From assembly GCA_023522315.1 (NCBI GenBank), contig JAHCSU010000233.1, forward strand, positions 37,017 through 101,016: DNA of 64,000 nucleotides, given 5' to 3'. Below, in pieces: positions 17,485 to 27,196 of this stretch. The stretch is from Nostoc sp. CCCryo 231-06 (lineage in GTDB: Bacteria; Cyanobacteriota; Cyanobacteriia; Cyanobacteriales; Nostocaceae). Below the pieces are notes generated by a model. The model was not told the origin of the DNA. It saw nothing but the letters and a program-made list of their open reading frames with translations, and made no database searches. The position numbers were made by a program, and so were the translations under genes. Every line of letters starts with the position of its first letter. Position 1 is the first letter of the stretch.

Positions 17485-19158
17485 ATGACAAACAGTTCTA
17501 TGGCAAAGCCAATTGAATTTAATTTATTTGCACCTTACAACAAAGGAGCGGCATTAATTGGTTCTTTTTCTGATTGGCAAGAAATTCCAATGCAGAAAGG
17601 TGATGATGGTTATTTTCGTACAAGTGTTGAACTAGAAGACGGCGTTTATAATTATAAATTTCGCATCCAGTCAAATTCATGGTTTTTTGAACCAGAACAA
17701 TGGGTTGATGTTACAGATCCTTATGCAACTGATATAGATGAACTGAGTGGAAAAGATGATGGTGTTATCCGGGTCAAAGATGGCAAAAGGATTACCGATA
17801 CTTATGTTTGGCAACATGATGATAAACCTTTACCTGCTGACCGCGAATTAGTAATTTATGAATTGCACGTCGGTGATTTTTCTGGTGGCGAGGATGACCC
17901 TTATGCACGAGGCAAGTACAAACACGTCATTGAAAAGTTAGATTATCTATGCGAACTAGAAATCAACGCGATTGAGTTGATGCCACTTAAAGAATATCCT
18001 GGTGATTATAGTTGGGGTTATAACCCGCGCCACTTCTTTGCAACAGAATCTAGTTATGGTTCTACTGCTGGTTTGAAAAAATTGATTGATGAGTGTCATG
18101 GCAAAGGTATTCGTGTAATTCTTGACGGTATTTATAACCACTCAGAAGCATCTGCTCCTTTAACACAAATTGACCACGATTATTGGTATCATCACGAACC
18201 CCGTGACCCTGATAATAACTGGGGGCCTGAGTTTAATTATGAACATTATGACGAAAAATTAGATATTCATCCAGCGTGGAAATTTACTGGTGAGGCAATC
18301 CGTTTTTGGATATCAGAATATCATCTTGATGGGATTCGCTATGATGCAGCGCGGCAAATTGCCAATTACGATTTCATGCACTGGATTGTTCAGGAAGCCA
18401 AAAAAACTGCTAGCATGAAGCCTTTTTACAACGTTGCTGAACACATTCCTGAAACTACCAGCATTACCAATGTAGATGGCCCAATGGATGCTTGCTGGCA
18501 TGATAGTTTTTATCACTGCATTCTAGAACATATCTGCGGTGATACATTTGATTTAGAGCGTCTCAAAGATGTCATTGACTGCAAGCGCCAGGGCTTCTTG
18601 GGTGCTACTAATGTAGTGAATTATCTCACCAACCACGACCATAACCATGTCATGGTTGAATTGGGAAACCGTGAGATTTTTAACGAAGAAGCCTTTAGAC
18701 GGGCTAAATTAGGAGTAGCCATCCTAATGACTGCTGTTGGCGTACCTTTGATTTGGATGGGAGAGGAATTTGGCGAGTATAAACCTAAACAACCTGAATC
18801 ATCAAAAATCGATTGGACGCTGTTAGGTAATGATCTAAATCGTAGTTTATTTGAATCATACAAAGGCTTAACCAACCTGCGTAAAAGTAATCATGCCCTA
18901 TACACTGAAAATATTGATTTTATCCACGAAAATGCAGAGGCAAAAGTATTAGCTTATACTCGTTGGAATGGTGAAGGTTCTCGTGTAGTTGTAATAGCAA
19001 ATTTCTCAGAAAATTTCCTAGCAGGCTATCATGTTCCTAACTTTCCTAGCGTTGGTACATGGCACGAATGGACAGGCAATTATGATGTCGAAGCTGGTGA
19101 TGATGGCATCCTAACTGACTTGGGGCCATACGAAGCCAAAGTGTTTGTATGGCAGTAA
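17485..19158 (+). CDS. GH13 alpha-amylase-family enzyme with N-terminal CBM48-like domain
   Basis: 557 residues. Residues 1-90 form an early-set/CBM48 domain (LFAPYNKGAALIGSFSDWQE, YNYKFRIQ). The catalytic barrel follows with region I GVRVILDGIYNHS-like sequence (GIRVILDGIYNHSEASAP), region II nucleophile Asp in DGIRYDAARQIANYDF, general acid Glu in FYNVAEHIPE, and region IV NYLTNHDHNHV. The layout resembles maltooligosyltrehalose hydrolase, branching and isoamylase-type enzymes, so it acts on alpha-glucans such as glycogen; the exact activity cannot be set by eye. An alternative start is the ATG at 17500. A terminator hairpin follows. Confidence 0.85.
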   Translation: MTNSSMAKPIEFNLFAPYNKGAALIGSFSDWQEIPMQKGDDGYFRTSVELEDGVYNYKFRIQSNSWFFEPEQWVDVTDPYATDIDELSGKDDGVIRVKDGKRITDTYVWQHDDKPLPADRELVIYELHVGDFSGGEDDPYARGKYKHVIEKLDYLCELEINAIELMPLKEYPGDYSWGYNPRHFFATESSYGSTAGLKKLIDECHGKGIRVILDGIYNHSEASAPLTQIDHDYWYHHEPRDPDNNWGPEFNYEHYDEKLDIHPAWKFTGEAIRFWISEYHLDGIRYDAARQIANYDFMHWIVQEAKKTASMKPFYNVAEHIPETTSITNVDGPMDACWHDSFYHCILEHICGDTFDLERLKDVIDCKRQGFLGATNVVNYLTNHDHNHVMVELGNREIFNEEAFRRAKLGVAILMTAVGVPLIWMGEEFGEYKPKQPESSKIDWTLLGNDLNRSLFESYKGLTNLRKSNHALYTENIDFIHENAEAKVLAYTRWNGEGSRVVVIANFSENFLAGYHVPNFPSVGTWHEWTGNYDVEAGDDGILTDLGPYEAKVFVWQ

Positions 19159-19198
19159 TTATATACACTACTACTGAGTAAGTAGTCCAATAGTAGAG

Positions 19199-19225
19199 AA
19201 AAAGGGGGAAAATATTTCCCCTTTT
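19199..19225 (+). terminator. hairpin terminator after the GH13 gene
   Basis: GGGGGAAA and TTTCCCC form a stem flanked by A-rich and T-rich sides (AAAAAGGGGGAAAATATTTC onward), 40 bp after the stop codon. It has the shape of an intrinsic terminator. Confidence 0.6.
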
Positions 19226-19573
19226 GCTGTTATTATGACTTACCCATTGACAAGAAATACCAAATATGAATAAGTTTAAAAACTACATATTTCGTAAGGG
19301 TAAAGCAATGCTGTGTCTTTACAACGTGGTCTATTTGCGTAGTTTACCGCCGTAGGCATCGCAGGATAATTAAGAAAAGCCTGAAAACTTCCGGGAGCAT
19401 CGTTAATTGACATCACGATGCATTTGTACAGTGCGTAAGTTATAGTTATTACCTTATTCATTTACAATTTAGTGATAAATTTGTCAAGCAAAAACTCAGC
19501 TATTTTAATATTTCATTGGTTTGTGTTACACTTTTTATTTGAAGTGCGTATATAAAATTGCCAGAGCATCCCC
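19226..19573. other. intergenic region with a repeat fragment
   Basis: Upstream region of the DAHP synthase gene. Around 19330-19360 it holds GCGTAG...CCGTAGGCATCGC, a relative of the 21-bp insertion that breaks the MocR gene. Nothing else is recognised. Confidence 0.5.
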
Positions 19574-20629
19574 ATGCACAACAAATTATTTAATAGTAAT
19601 ATCGACAACGCTAACATTGAGAACGATCGCATTTTATTAACTCCCAATGAAGTTAAATCAAAATTACCTTTAACACAATTAGCCGAGCAAAGAGTTTTAG
19701 CATATAGGCAGGAAATAGAACAGATCCTAGATTTTCAGGATCGCAGAAAATTTATAGTAGTTGGCCCATGCTCAATCCATGACCCAAAAGCAGCACTTGA
19801 ATATTCTGAAAAGTTGAAAAGATTGGCCGAGCAAGTCCAGGATAAGCTACTACTAATTATGCGAGTGTACTTTGAAAAACCAAGAACAACTGTAGGCTGG
19901 AAAGGGTTAATTAACGATCCAGATATGGATGATTCTTTCCATGTAGAGAATGGGTTATTAATTGCACGGGATCTATTATTAAAGATTACAGAATTGGGAT
20001 TACCTGCTGGTACAGAAGCACTAGATCCAATCATACCTCAATACATTAGTGAACTAATTACGTGGTCTGCCATTGGCGCACGCACAACTGAATCACAAAC
20101 TCACCGCGAAATGGCAAGTGGACTTTCGATGCCTGTAGGTTTTAAAAACGGTACTGATGGCAATATTCAAGTAGCTTTAAATGCCTTACAATCAGCTAGA
20201 AACCCGCATAATTTTCTGGGAATTAATCAAAACGGACAGGTCAGCGTCTTTCAAACTAAAGGTAATGGCTACGGTCACGTAATTTTAAGGGGTGGTAGTC
20301 AACCCAACTTTGATGCAGTAAATGTCAAACTGGTAGAAGAGAAATTAAAACAGGCAGATTTACCACCGAGGATTGTTATTGACTGTAGCCACGGTAATAC
20401 CAATAAAGATTACAAATTACAAGGTGCTGTCTTAGAAAATATTATTCAGCAAATAGTAGATGGTAATACATCAATAGTTGGCATGATGCTGGAATCGCAT
20501 TTGTATGAAGGTAGTCAACCAATTACTGGTAAAGGAGAATTAAAATATGGGATTTCTGTAACTGATAAATGTATTAGTTGGGAAGAAACCGAAAAAATTA
20601 TTTTAGCTGCTCACGAAAAACTTAAATAA
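19574..20629 (+). CDS. 3-deoxy-7-phosphoheptulonate (DAHP) synthase, class I
   Basis: 351 residues, the usual length for AroF/G/H-type enzymes. Conserved blocks are FIVVGPCSIHDPKAALEYSE, MRVYFEKPRTTVGWKGLIND, GARTTESQTHREMASGLSMP and GFKNGTDG, then RIVIDCSHGNTNKD and MLESHLYEGSQP. It joins phosphoenolpyruvate and erythrose-4-phosphate as the first step of aromatic amino-acid synthesis. Which aromatic end product inhibits it cannot be read here. It is a single gene with its own terminator. Confidence 0.93.
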   Translation: MHNKLFNSNIDNANIENDRILLTPNEVKSKLPLTQLAEQRVLAYRQEIEQILDFQDRRKFIVVGPCSIHDPKAALEYSEKLKRLAEQVQDKLLLIMRVYFEKPRTTVGWKGLINDPDMDDSFHVENGLLIARDLLLKITELGLPAGTEALDPIIPQYISELITWSAIGARTTESQTHREMASGLSMPVGFKNGTDGNIQVALNALQSARNPHNFLGINQNGQVSVFQTKGNGYGHVILRGGSQPNFDAVNVKLVEEKLKQADLPPRIVIDCSHGNTNKDYKLQGAVLENIIQQIVDGNTSIVGMMLESHLYEGSQPITGKGELKYGISVTDKCISWEETEKIILAAHEKLK

Positions 20630-20683
20630 ATACCATTGTCTAGGTTTTCAGAGGCTTTTAATTTTACTCGCCAACGCTAGTAG

Positions 20684-20712
20684 AGCTTGTCATTACCTAT
20701 ATGTGACAAGCT
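20684..20712 (+). terminator. hairpin terminator after DAHP synthase
   Basis: AGCTTGTCA and TGACAAGCT form a 9-bp stem with an 11-base loop, followed by TGTTTACT. It lies 55 bp after the stop codon. Confidence 0.5.
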
Positions 20713-20776
20713 TGTTTACTAGATGCTGCGCGTAGCTAGCTTCTTGGTGGGGGTATGCTAAAGCCAAGCAAATCTA

Positions 20777-21280
20777 CTAAGCCTGTAATGCCTTAAACCA
20801 CTTATTCAAAACAGTGCTGATAGTTTTCTTAATCTGATGATTACGGTTCCACTTTTGGAATGCGATTTCATACTCTTCGCCTTTCATTTGAAAGGTATTC
20901 CAGACATCCAGTCCTACAGGTAATCCGCAGAATAGCAAAATGTACAGCGACCCAGAAATTCCGCCACCAGTGATTAAATCGACTAGTATAAAAAAGCCGT
21001 TAAAAATTGCATAATTCCCTAGACGCTTCTGAAATCTTCTGATGCGGTAAGCGTCAAAAGCCTTTCGCTGTTGAACTTGCCCCTGTTGTATTACCCAATC
21101 GCGTTCTGCTAATTTTAAAGAATCAGGTGAAATTTCTAACTCAGCAGCAATTTCTAATATCTGCTCATAATAAAATTCTGTATCTTTGTCGTCAGCTTGA
21201 CGAGCGATCGCTAATTGCAGAATTTGTTGGACATCTTCTTGGCTATACGAGCGGATGCTTTGAGGTTCAAACGCCGTCAT
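20777..21280 (-). CDS. 2TM-domain protein
   Basis: 167 residues. The N-terminal 75 residues are soluble and helical (YSQEDVQQILQLAIARQADD, YYEQILEIAAELEISPDSLK). Two hydrophobic segments follow (YAIFNGFFILVDLITGG and SLYILLFCGLPVGLDV), flanked by basic stretches, which is the 2TM domain pattern seen in bacteria. It is probably an inner or thylakoid membrane protein with the N-terminus in the cytoplasm. The function is unknown. It converges with the DAHP synthase gene. Confidence 0.75.
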   Translation of the reverse strand: MTAFEPQSIRSYSQEDVQQILQLAIARQADDKDTEFYYEQILEIAAELEISPDSLKLAERDWVIQQGQVQQRKAFDAYRIRRFQKRLGNYAIFNGFFILVDLITGGGISGSLYILLFCGLPVGLDVWNTFQMKGEEYEIAFQKWNRNHQIKKTISTVLNKWFKALQA

Positions 21281-21382
21281 AATTTTTTCTCTTATATTAC
21301 TTTTAATAGAAATTTGCTGCCCGACAGATTTTAAGCAGCTATGCCAGTACTATTTCCATTATTCTTACATTAACAAATCTAT

Positions 21383-21411
21383 TAGTCATTAGTCATTAGT
21401 CATTAGTCAAG
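21383..21411. repeat. heptamer tandem repeat TAGTCAT
   Basis: The unit TTAGTCA is repeated about four times in the gap before the ROK gene. Such short tandemly repeated heptamers are typical of Nostoc-type genomes. Confidence 0.8.
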
Positions 21412-21532
21412 AGTTGCTCTCCACTGCCTCCCCGCTCCCCACCAATATAAAGACTCTCCAAATATCCAGATATTATTAAGATGCAGCAGAGGATAATAAC
21501 GAAGTAACAAGCAGTAAGAAGGATGTAACTCA

Positions 21533-22249
21533 ATGTTTAACGAAAATGGATCGATTCGTACCCTATCCGTTGATATTGGCGGTAGTGGCGTTAAGGCTAT
21601 GGTTTTGGATATTACGGGGAATCCTGTAACGGAAAGGGCGCGTTTAGATACACCCCAACCTGCTACACCAGAAGTTGTAATTAATGCAATTGTTGTGTTA
21701 GCAGCCGCTCACGGTGAATTTCATCGCGTTTCGGTCGGTTTTCCCGGTGTAGTGAGGTGTGGAGTCACGGAAACTGCGGTAAATTTACATCCAGATTGGA
21801 TTGGATTTGATTTAGAAACAGCATTATTAAAACACTTAAACAAGCCTGTACGGGTAATTAATGATGCAGACATGCAGGGGTTTGGGGCGATCGCAGGTAA
21901 AGGTGTCGAACTGGTGATTACTCTGGGTACGGGGTTTGGTTCGGCTTTATTTGTAGATGGTAAGCTGGTGCCAAATATGGAAATGGGGCATCATCCGTTT
22001 CGCAAAGGACAGACTTTCGAGCAGCAGTTGAGGCGTGCAGAGTTAGATAAAATTGGTGATAAAAGATGGAATAGGCGTTTAGAAAAAGCGATCGCATCCT
22101 TGCAACATCTGTTCAATTATGATTACCTTTACATGGGCGGCGGTGAAGCTGTGAGAGTGAATTTGCAGCTACCGTTAAATGTAAAACTCATCCCCAATAT
22201 CGCTGGTTTATTAGGTGGTATTGCTTTGTGGCGAGATGAGAAAAAGTAA
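21533..22249 (+). CDS. ROK-family glucokinase, probably polyphosphate-dependent
   Basis: 238 residues. The N-terminal phosphate-binding motif is LSVDIGGSGVKAMVLDITG. The catalytic Asp lies in RVINDADMQGFG, and the second phosphate motif is ELVITLGTGFGSALFVDGKL. The MEMGHHPF block replaces the longer ROK zinc site, as in polyphosphate glucokinases, which are similarly short. It would phosphorylate glucose to glucose-6-phosphate with polyphosphate or ATP in the cytoplasm. The choice of phosphate donor is inferred from length and motifs. Confidence 0.85.
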   Translation: MFNENGSIRTLSVDIGGSGVKAMVLDITGNPVTERARLDTPQPATPEVVINAIVVLAAAHGEFHRVSVGFPGVVRCGVTETAVNLHPDWIGFDLETALLKHLNKPVRVINDADMQGFGAIAGKGVELVITLGTGFGSALFVDGKLVPNMEMGHHPFRKGQTFEQQLRRAELDKIGDKRWNRRLEKAIASLQHLFNYDYLYMGGGEAVRVNLQLPLNVKLIPNIAGLLGGIALWRDEKK

Positions 22250-22460
22250 AAACTTTTTCAGTATCGACAACTGAGCGTACTAAGCGATGTCTAAGGGCGG
22301 GCTATTTTACGTCGCACTTTTTATTAAGGTGCTTCTTTCTCAATATTTAAAAATGATATAAAAATTAACATAGGTTAGGTAAAAAAATTGCACGCACTAT
22401 CCCAGATAGCAGTAATGTTGTTGCTTAAAAGAAATATTGGTTGAATTAAAATGAACTACA

Positions 22461-23015
22461 ATGACTGAAATCGGCCTGATGATGACGGACGTGTTAACAA
22501 TAAAACAGGCATTTGGGGTCAATTTGCCACAGATGCAATTAGTTCAGATGGAGAATGACGTAAACCAGTCAAAACAGAGTCAGTTAGAGATAACTGCTCA
22601 AGTCACACCACCTGAATTCATGCAGATAGATGGGATTTCTCAGGCTTCTTCCTCAGCGATCGCACCAGAAAAAAAACATATACTTAAGAAAATCACCAAA
22701 CAGAATCCGGGACTAGCTTCTTCTAACTTAGGTGAGTCTAATAAGTATTCTCAGTCTGGAGATCAAATCCGTGCAAAGGCTACAGGACGGTTCCAGAAGT
22801 TTAGTAGCCAACCTATGCCGACTCTTTCTTTCGGTAGCTCTGGTCTTGCTGTCAGAGCCTTACAACGGCTGTTAGTGTCCAACGGTTATGCCGTTAGAGT
22901 GGATGGGGTTTTTGGGGCATTGACAGAGACTGCCATCAAAGCCTTTCAAAATCAGCAGAATTTAGCAACCGATGGAGTAGTTGGTCAAAGAACTTGGAGT
23001 GCGTTGACAATTTAG
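22461..23015 (+). CDS. peptidoglycan-binding (PGRP-type helical) domain protein
   Basis: 184 residues. About 120 N-terminal residues look disordered (Gln/Ser/Lys-rich, with a HIP1-coded AIAPEKK). The C-terminal 62 residues are a peptidoglycan-binding domain (LSFGSSGLAVRALQRLLVSN, RVDGVFGALTETAIKAFQ, ATDGVVGQRTWSALTI). There is no signal peptide, so export is unclear. It may bind the cell wall by its C-terminus; no catalytic domain is attached. Heptamer repeats start right at its stop codon. Confidence 0.8.
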   Translation: MTEIGLMMTDVLTIKQAFGVNLPQMQLVQMENDVNQSKQSQLEITAQVTPPEFMQIDGISQASSSAIAPEKKHILKKITKQNPGLASSNLGESNKYSQSGDQIRAKATGRFQKFSSQPMPTLSFGSSGLAVRALQRLLVSNGYAVRVDGVFGALTETAIKAFQNQQNLATDGVVGQRTWSALTI

Positions 23016-23090
23016 TTAGGAGTTAGGAGTTAGGAGTTATGAGTTGGAAGTTAGGAGTTAGGAGTTGGAAGTTAGGAGTTATACCGATTA
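23014..23090. repeat. AGTTAGG heptamer repeat block
   Basis: GTTAGGA-type heptamers repeated about eight times, with TTGGA and TATGA variants, starting at the stop codon of the peptidoglycan-binding protein gene. A short inverted copy occurs at 23174-23240. Confidence 0.85.
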
Positions 23091-23173
23091 TCTGTGAGCT
23101 TGCTCCAGAACAAGGAGAAAATACCAAGTCTTACCAAGGTTCATTTTGTGCATCTTCCCAATGAACTGGTCTT

Positions 23174-23215
23174 AGGAGTTAGGAAAATTTGTTATTTTTA
23201 TAATTCCTAACTCCT
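23174..23215. terminator. bidirectional hairpin between convergent genes
   Basis: AGGAGTTAGGAA and TTCCTAACTCCT form a perfect 12-bp stem around an AT-rich loop. It lies between the convergent peptidoglycan-binding protein gene and the sucrose synthase gene and could terminate both. It is built from the local heptamer repeat. Confidence 0.5.
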
Positions 23216-23252
23216 CACTCCTAACTCCTAACTTAATTTCACTTCTAACTTA

Positions 23253-25673
23253 TTATCGGTGCTTATGCTGCTCTAATAGCTGTTGCGCTCTTGGCTTGTA
23301 AATTAAATAGAACAAAGCCTCAAGATAACGTAACAAATCTTCCCGATTCTCCTTCGAGGTGAAATTCCAGAAGCCATAAATTCGTGATAATGATAACAGC
23401 TTGGTAGTGTGAATTTTCCAAGTATAGGTGCTGTAAACTCGGTCAATTCCTCGCTGCGAAATTTCACTCCAGTAGTTAGGATTCTGTTCGCATTTTGTGA
23501 TAAACTCGATAATTTTTGTGGCTGTCTCGTCTAACTTTGTTGGGTTAATTAAAAAGCCATTCACCTTATCTTGAATAATCTCCAACGGCCCACCAAACTG
23601 TGTGGCAAAAGTCGGTAATCCTGAAACCATCGACTCTAAAATTGTCAAACCAAAAGCTTCAAATAAAGCTGGTTGTACAAAAATTCCCTGATGATCGGCA
23701 ATGACTCGATAAATTTCACCAGAATCGGTTTTAGTCAGGCGCACACCCAGCCAACGAATTTTACCGTGGAGATTGTACTCCTCAATTATTTGGTAGAGTT
23801 TGATAATTTCGTCACGTTCTTCGTTGTCGCCTGATTCTTCGACGCGTAATTTACCGGCTACCAAAATTAAGTTGTAATGCTCTTGTAATTCTTTACTTTG
23901 ACCATAACATTCAGCTAAACCTGTGAGGTTTTTGATGTGGTCAAGACGCGCCATTGAGAAGAGAGGGCGCTTGTTAGGATCGTCGAGTTTGCCAAATATT
24001 TGCGTGGGGTCTTCAAGAGTAAAGAGTGTTTCTGCAAGGCGTTGGCGATCGCTCTCTACCCGGTCTTTAGTTCGGGTGTAGGGGAAGTAATTATTTTCGT
24101 TTACTCCAGGTGGTACGACATTAAATTTAGGACTAAATAATTCAATCCCATTAGTCACATGGTACAACTCCGGCATGGTGAAGCACTTATAAGACTCGTA
24201 CTGTCCCACACTATCCGGTGTCCCCACAATTTCTTGATAGGTGCTGCTGACAACAAAATTGGCAGCATTCATTGCAATCAAGTCAGCTGTGAATTGCAAT
24301 GAAAAATGATATTTCTCCTCTAATTCTTGCCAGTAGAGGTTACTGAACAAGTATTTAGATTTTTCCAGAGCATGGGCAATATTGCATTGGGTAACTTTCA
24401 GCCGTCGCGCCAGCAAAAATGCCACTAAATTCCCATCAGTATAGTTTCCAACTATTAAGTCAGGTGTACCTTGAAATTCTGCCCGTAGTTCTCTTTCTGA
24501 ATCAATGGCGAAAGTTTCTAGATAAGGCCAAAACTCAAACCGGGAAATCCAGTTTTGAGTCATGTTAGGATTAAATTCCCGTAAAGGCACTCGCAAAATC
24601 CAGGCATTTTCGGTATCATGGACTTTTTCTAGCCGTTGATTACAAAGGGTACCATCACTATTGGGAATCAAGCGGGTGAGAATAATTACCTTTGGCTCGA
24701 CATTCAATTTCTCTAAACCCGCAAGCAGAACATCTTCTTGTAGCTGCTTCTCTAGGCTCTTTGCCTGGTCGAGGACGTAAACTACCTGACCGCCGGTATC
24801 GGGACGCCCCAACACTCCCTCTTGCCCAAACCAACCGTGAGCTGACACCAAGACGATTTTAAAAATCATCGGGACACGAGAAATGAAGGCTTCTAGGGTC
24901 TGGGGATCGGCAGAATCAATCAATTCATCGAGAATATTTAAAGTTTCGCGCACTCGCCCTGCGGTGTTACCCCAACCCGGTTCAAAACCCATTGACTGCA
25001 ATTGGAATCGGAATTGTTCGTAAGGTTCCTCTTCGGGACGATTATTAACAAAACCGATAGCTTTCTTAACTTGCTCGGAAAGTTGCTGCTGTGATTGAAT
25101 GCGATCGTTAATCAGCAGTTGCACACCGTTGTAGTGGTGCAGGCGCAAGAAATTAAATAAGCTGTCCAGCAATTGTTTGGAGTCTTGAAAGATTTTGCTG
25201 GATAGATAGCGGTTGAGAAATTGTACTCCCTTACCAATATTTTTGGGGTCGCGGATGATTGGGGTGTAGTCATAAAACGGGCCGAAATCCAATTCTAACA
25301 GGTCGCCCTCGTTGGGATGATATTTATTCACCAAGCGATCGCGCAAATCCAGCAAATCCTGCACCGTCATCGGCTCAATGCTCAAGTCTGATGTCAACCA
25401 ATAAACTTCTTGGCTGGCAATCTTAGAACGGATGATCAAACAGAAGTTTGAGTCCTCCTGAATAATTTCCTGAGTATAGTAAATCAGTTTGCCTAACTCA
25501 GAGGTAGTATAAAATTCGTCGGGTTTCTGCGACTTTGAGCAATACTCACTATATACATTCAGTATATCGTTCCGCAGCAAGTACTTCTTTTCTTGTTGGC
25601 GTAATTCACTAAGAAAGGAACGCAAATCACTTCTTTCTTCACTATCTAAGACTGCTTGAAGCAATTCAGACAT
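23253..25673 (-). CDS. susA: sucrose synthase
   Basis: 806 residues from the ATG at 25673 (MSELLQAVLDSEERSDLRSF), which matches the known length of Anabaena SusA; a further in-frame ATG at 25703 adds ten residues. The N-terminal regulatory half is followed by a GT-B glycosyltransferase: LVSAHGWFGQEGVLGRPDTG binds the acceptor side, and ARLDHIKNLTGLAECYG plus EAFGLTILESMVSGLPTFAT form the nucleotide-sugar site with the EX7E motif. It interconverts sucrose plus UDP/ADP with fructose plus NDP-glucose, and in filamentous cyanobacteria it mainly cleaves sucrose. It is a single gene. Confidence 0.95.
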   Translation of the reverse strand: MSELLQAVLDSEERSDLRSFLSELRQQEKKYLLRNDILNVYSEYCSKSQKPDEFYTTSELGKLIYYTQEIIQEDSNFCLIIRSKIASQEVYWLTSDLSIEPMTVQDLLDLRDRLVNKYHPNEGDLLELDFGPFYDYTPIIRDPKNIGKGVQFLNRYLSSKIFQDSKQLLDSLFNFLRLHHYNGVQLLINDRIQSQQQLSEQVKKAIGFVNNRPEEEPYEQFRFQLQSMGFEPGWGNTAGRVRETLNILDELIDSADPQTLEAFISRVPMIFKIVLVSAHGWFGQEGVLGRPDTGGQVVYVLDQAKSLEKQLQEDVLLAGLEKLNVEPKVIILTRLIPNSDGTLCNQRLEKVHDTENAWILRVPLREFNPNMTQNWISRFEFWPYLETFAIDSERELRAEFQGTPDLIVGNYTDGNLVAFLLARRLKVTQCNIAHALEKSKYLFSNLYWQELEEKYHFSLQFTADLIAMNAANFVVSSTYQEIVGTPDSVGQYESYKCFTMPELYHVTNGIELFSPKFNVVPPGVNENNYFPYTRTKDRVESDRQRLAETLFTLEDPTQIFGKLDDPNKRPLFSMARLDHIKNLTGLAECYGQSKELQEHYNLILVAGKLRVEESGDNEERDEIIKLYQIIEEYNLHGKIRWLGVRLTKTDSGEIYRVIADHQGIFVQPALFEAFGLTILESMVSGLPTFATQFGGPLEIIQDKVNGFLINPTKLDETATKIIEFITKCEQNPNYWSEISQRGIDRVYSTYTWKIHTTKLLSLSRIYGFWNFTSKENREDLLRYLEALFYLIYKPRAQQLLEQHKHR

Positions 25674-25769
25674 GGCAACTCCATTAGATGACGATGTTTG
25701 CATTGTTGACTTTCAAGGCGAGGCAAATAAGCCTCAACCTTTTGTTAGACCACATATAAACACGAAATA

Positions 25770-25796
25770 ACACAGATAAATTGTATTTATCTGTGT
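25770..25796. repeat. hairpin upstream of susA
   Basis: ACACAGATAAA and TTTATCTGTGT form an 11-bp stem with a 5-base loop, about 100 bp before susA. It may lie in the susA leader or be an interspersed palindrome. The rest of the 25674-26028 gap is AT-rich with nothing else recognised. Confidence 0.5.
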
Positions 25797-26028
25797 ACCT
25801 ACAAGTATCAACTTTTCAGCAGACACTTAAACCGTGTTCTTCTTTACCTAAAGTATCTATGACTCAGTATTTTTTGCTCTAACTAAAGGAATACAATTTT
25901 TATTTATTTTGATATATGTTAGGAAATAACTGCATAATAATATTGGTTGCGGGCACAATCAATCATGCCCTGAAATGGTTTATTTAATCATAAAGACACA
26001 AAAACATCTAGAAAAGAATATCCAGATT

Positions 26029-26682
26029 ATGAAAGCTAAATATACCATCAATCTCCATAAAGGACTAACATTCTTTTTTGTACTCGGACTTATGTTTTTT
26101 TACCAGAACTTCACTCTTGGTGCTTGGGTGTATTTAGCACTTCATAGTACTTATGGCTTTCTGTGGCTACTAAAAGACCAGCTATTTCCAGACAAACAAT
26201 GGGAGCAATTCGTTTCTATTCCACAGAGCATTTTCGGCTTTATTCTGGTGAGCTTATATTGGATAGCACCCTTTATTCTGATTAGTAGTGGCACAGTACC
26301 ACCACTACCACTAGTGGCAGTAGCCATTTCCTTGAACATCTTTGGTGTTTTTCTACACTTTGCTAGCGATGCCCAAAAGTACTATACCCTTAAGTATCAG
26401 AAGGGATTAATAACAGAAGGATTCTTTGCTCGTTGCCGCAACACAAATTATCTGGGAGAAATATTTATTTATACTGCCTTCGCTATGCTCACTCAACACT
26501 GGCTGCCATTCTTGATTCTCGGAGGTTTTATCAGCACGGTGTTTATTCCAAATATGCTTAAGAAGGACTCTTCTTTATCTCGTTACTCTGAGTTTGATGA
26601 CTACAAAAATCGCTCTGGGCTTTTATTCCCAAAACTGTTTTTAATGCCAGGTTCTAAGCAACAAGAAAAGACTGTCATTTAG
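26029..26682 (+). CDS. membrane protein, DUF1295 / isoprenylcysteine methyltransferase-like
   Basis: 217 residues from ATG 26029 (MKAKYTINLHKGLTFFFVLG); an upstream ATG at 25975 would add 18 polar residues. About five hydrophobic segments are visible. The C-terminal part has the family pattern GLITEGFFARCRNTNYLGE, comparable to the Arg-Asn-x-x-Tyr-x-Gly motif of steroid-reductase and ICMT-like membrane enzymes that use NADPH or SAM. The substrate is unknown. It stands alone, upstream of tRNA-His. Confidence 0.7.
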   Translation: MKAKYTINLHKGLTFFFVLGLMFFYQNFTLGAWVYLALHSTYGFLWLLKDQLFPDKQWEQFVSIPQSIFGFILVSLYWIAPFILISSGTVPPLPLVAVAISLNIFGVFLHFASDAQKYYTLKYQKGLITEGFFARCRNTNYLGEIFIYTAFAMLTQHWLPFLILGGFISTVFIPNMLKKDSSLSRYSEFDDYKNRSGLLFPKLFLMPGSKQQEKTVI

Positions 26683-26999
26683 AATTAGCTAGTTAGACAG
26701 CATCTGGATTCACGGCAGGAGCAGTCCAAACTCTTACTTGTTAAATTTTTTATACTATCAGGTTGCGTAGAGAAGTGGCTTGTCCTCAGACATTGCACAT
26801 CTACTTATTTTCATTTAGAAAGTAGATTTGCTTATATACATCAGATTCTTGATAAGATAATCTAATTAATTATTGTGGATTTGCAACCCTTGCAAATCCA
26901 TGAACTTGTAGACGGCAGATCCTTGCTAAAGTAATGGTTATGAATATTCACAACCACCACCATCTTTATATAGGAATATATCAATATGAAATTATATAG
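26683..26999. other. intergenic region with a perfect palindrome
   Basis: TGGATTTGCAA and TTGCAAATCCA (26876-26900) form an 11-bp stem with loop CCC. It lies about 100 bp beyond the 3' end of tRNA-His, on whose strand it could act as a processing or termination signal, though no T-run follows. I see no gene. Confidence 0.45.
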
Positions 27000-27073
27000 G
27001 GCGAACGATGGGAATTGAACCCACGAATGGTGGTACCACAAACCACTGCCTTAACCACTTGGCTACGCTCGCC
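27000..27073 (-). tRNA. trnH: tRNA-His (GTG)
   Basis: The reverse complement folds into a full cloverleaf. The acceptor GGCGAGCG pairs over eight positions with CGTTCGCC, which is the extra G-1:C73 pair diagnostic of tRNA-His. The anticodon stem GTGGT/ACCAC encloses loop TTGTGGT, giving anticodon GTG. The T arm is GTGGG-TTCAATT-CCCAT. The CCA end is not encoded. Confidence 0.95.
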
Positions 27074-27196
27074 ATTCAACAATTTCGATTATAGCAATAA
27101 TTTGGCAAGTGATCAAGAGTTTTTCTTCAAGGAACGGACTTAGTTGATTTAGAGTCTCTGGAATCTAACAATTACAATGAATTTTACTTGGCAAAC

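Noticed and set aside
19276-19461. 61-codon reverse frame in front of the DAHP synthase gene
   Set aside because: It spans a short interspersed repeat and shows no family or ribosome site.
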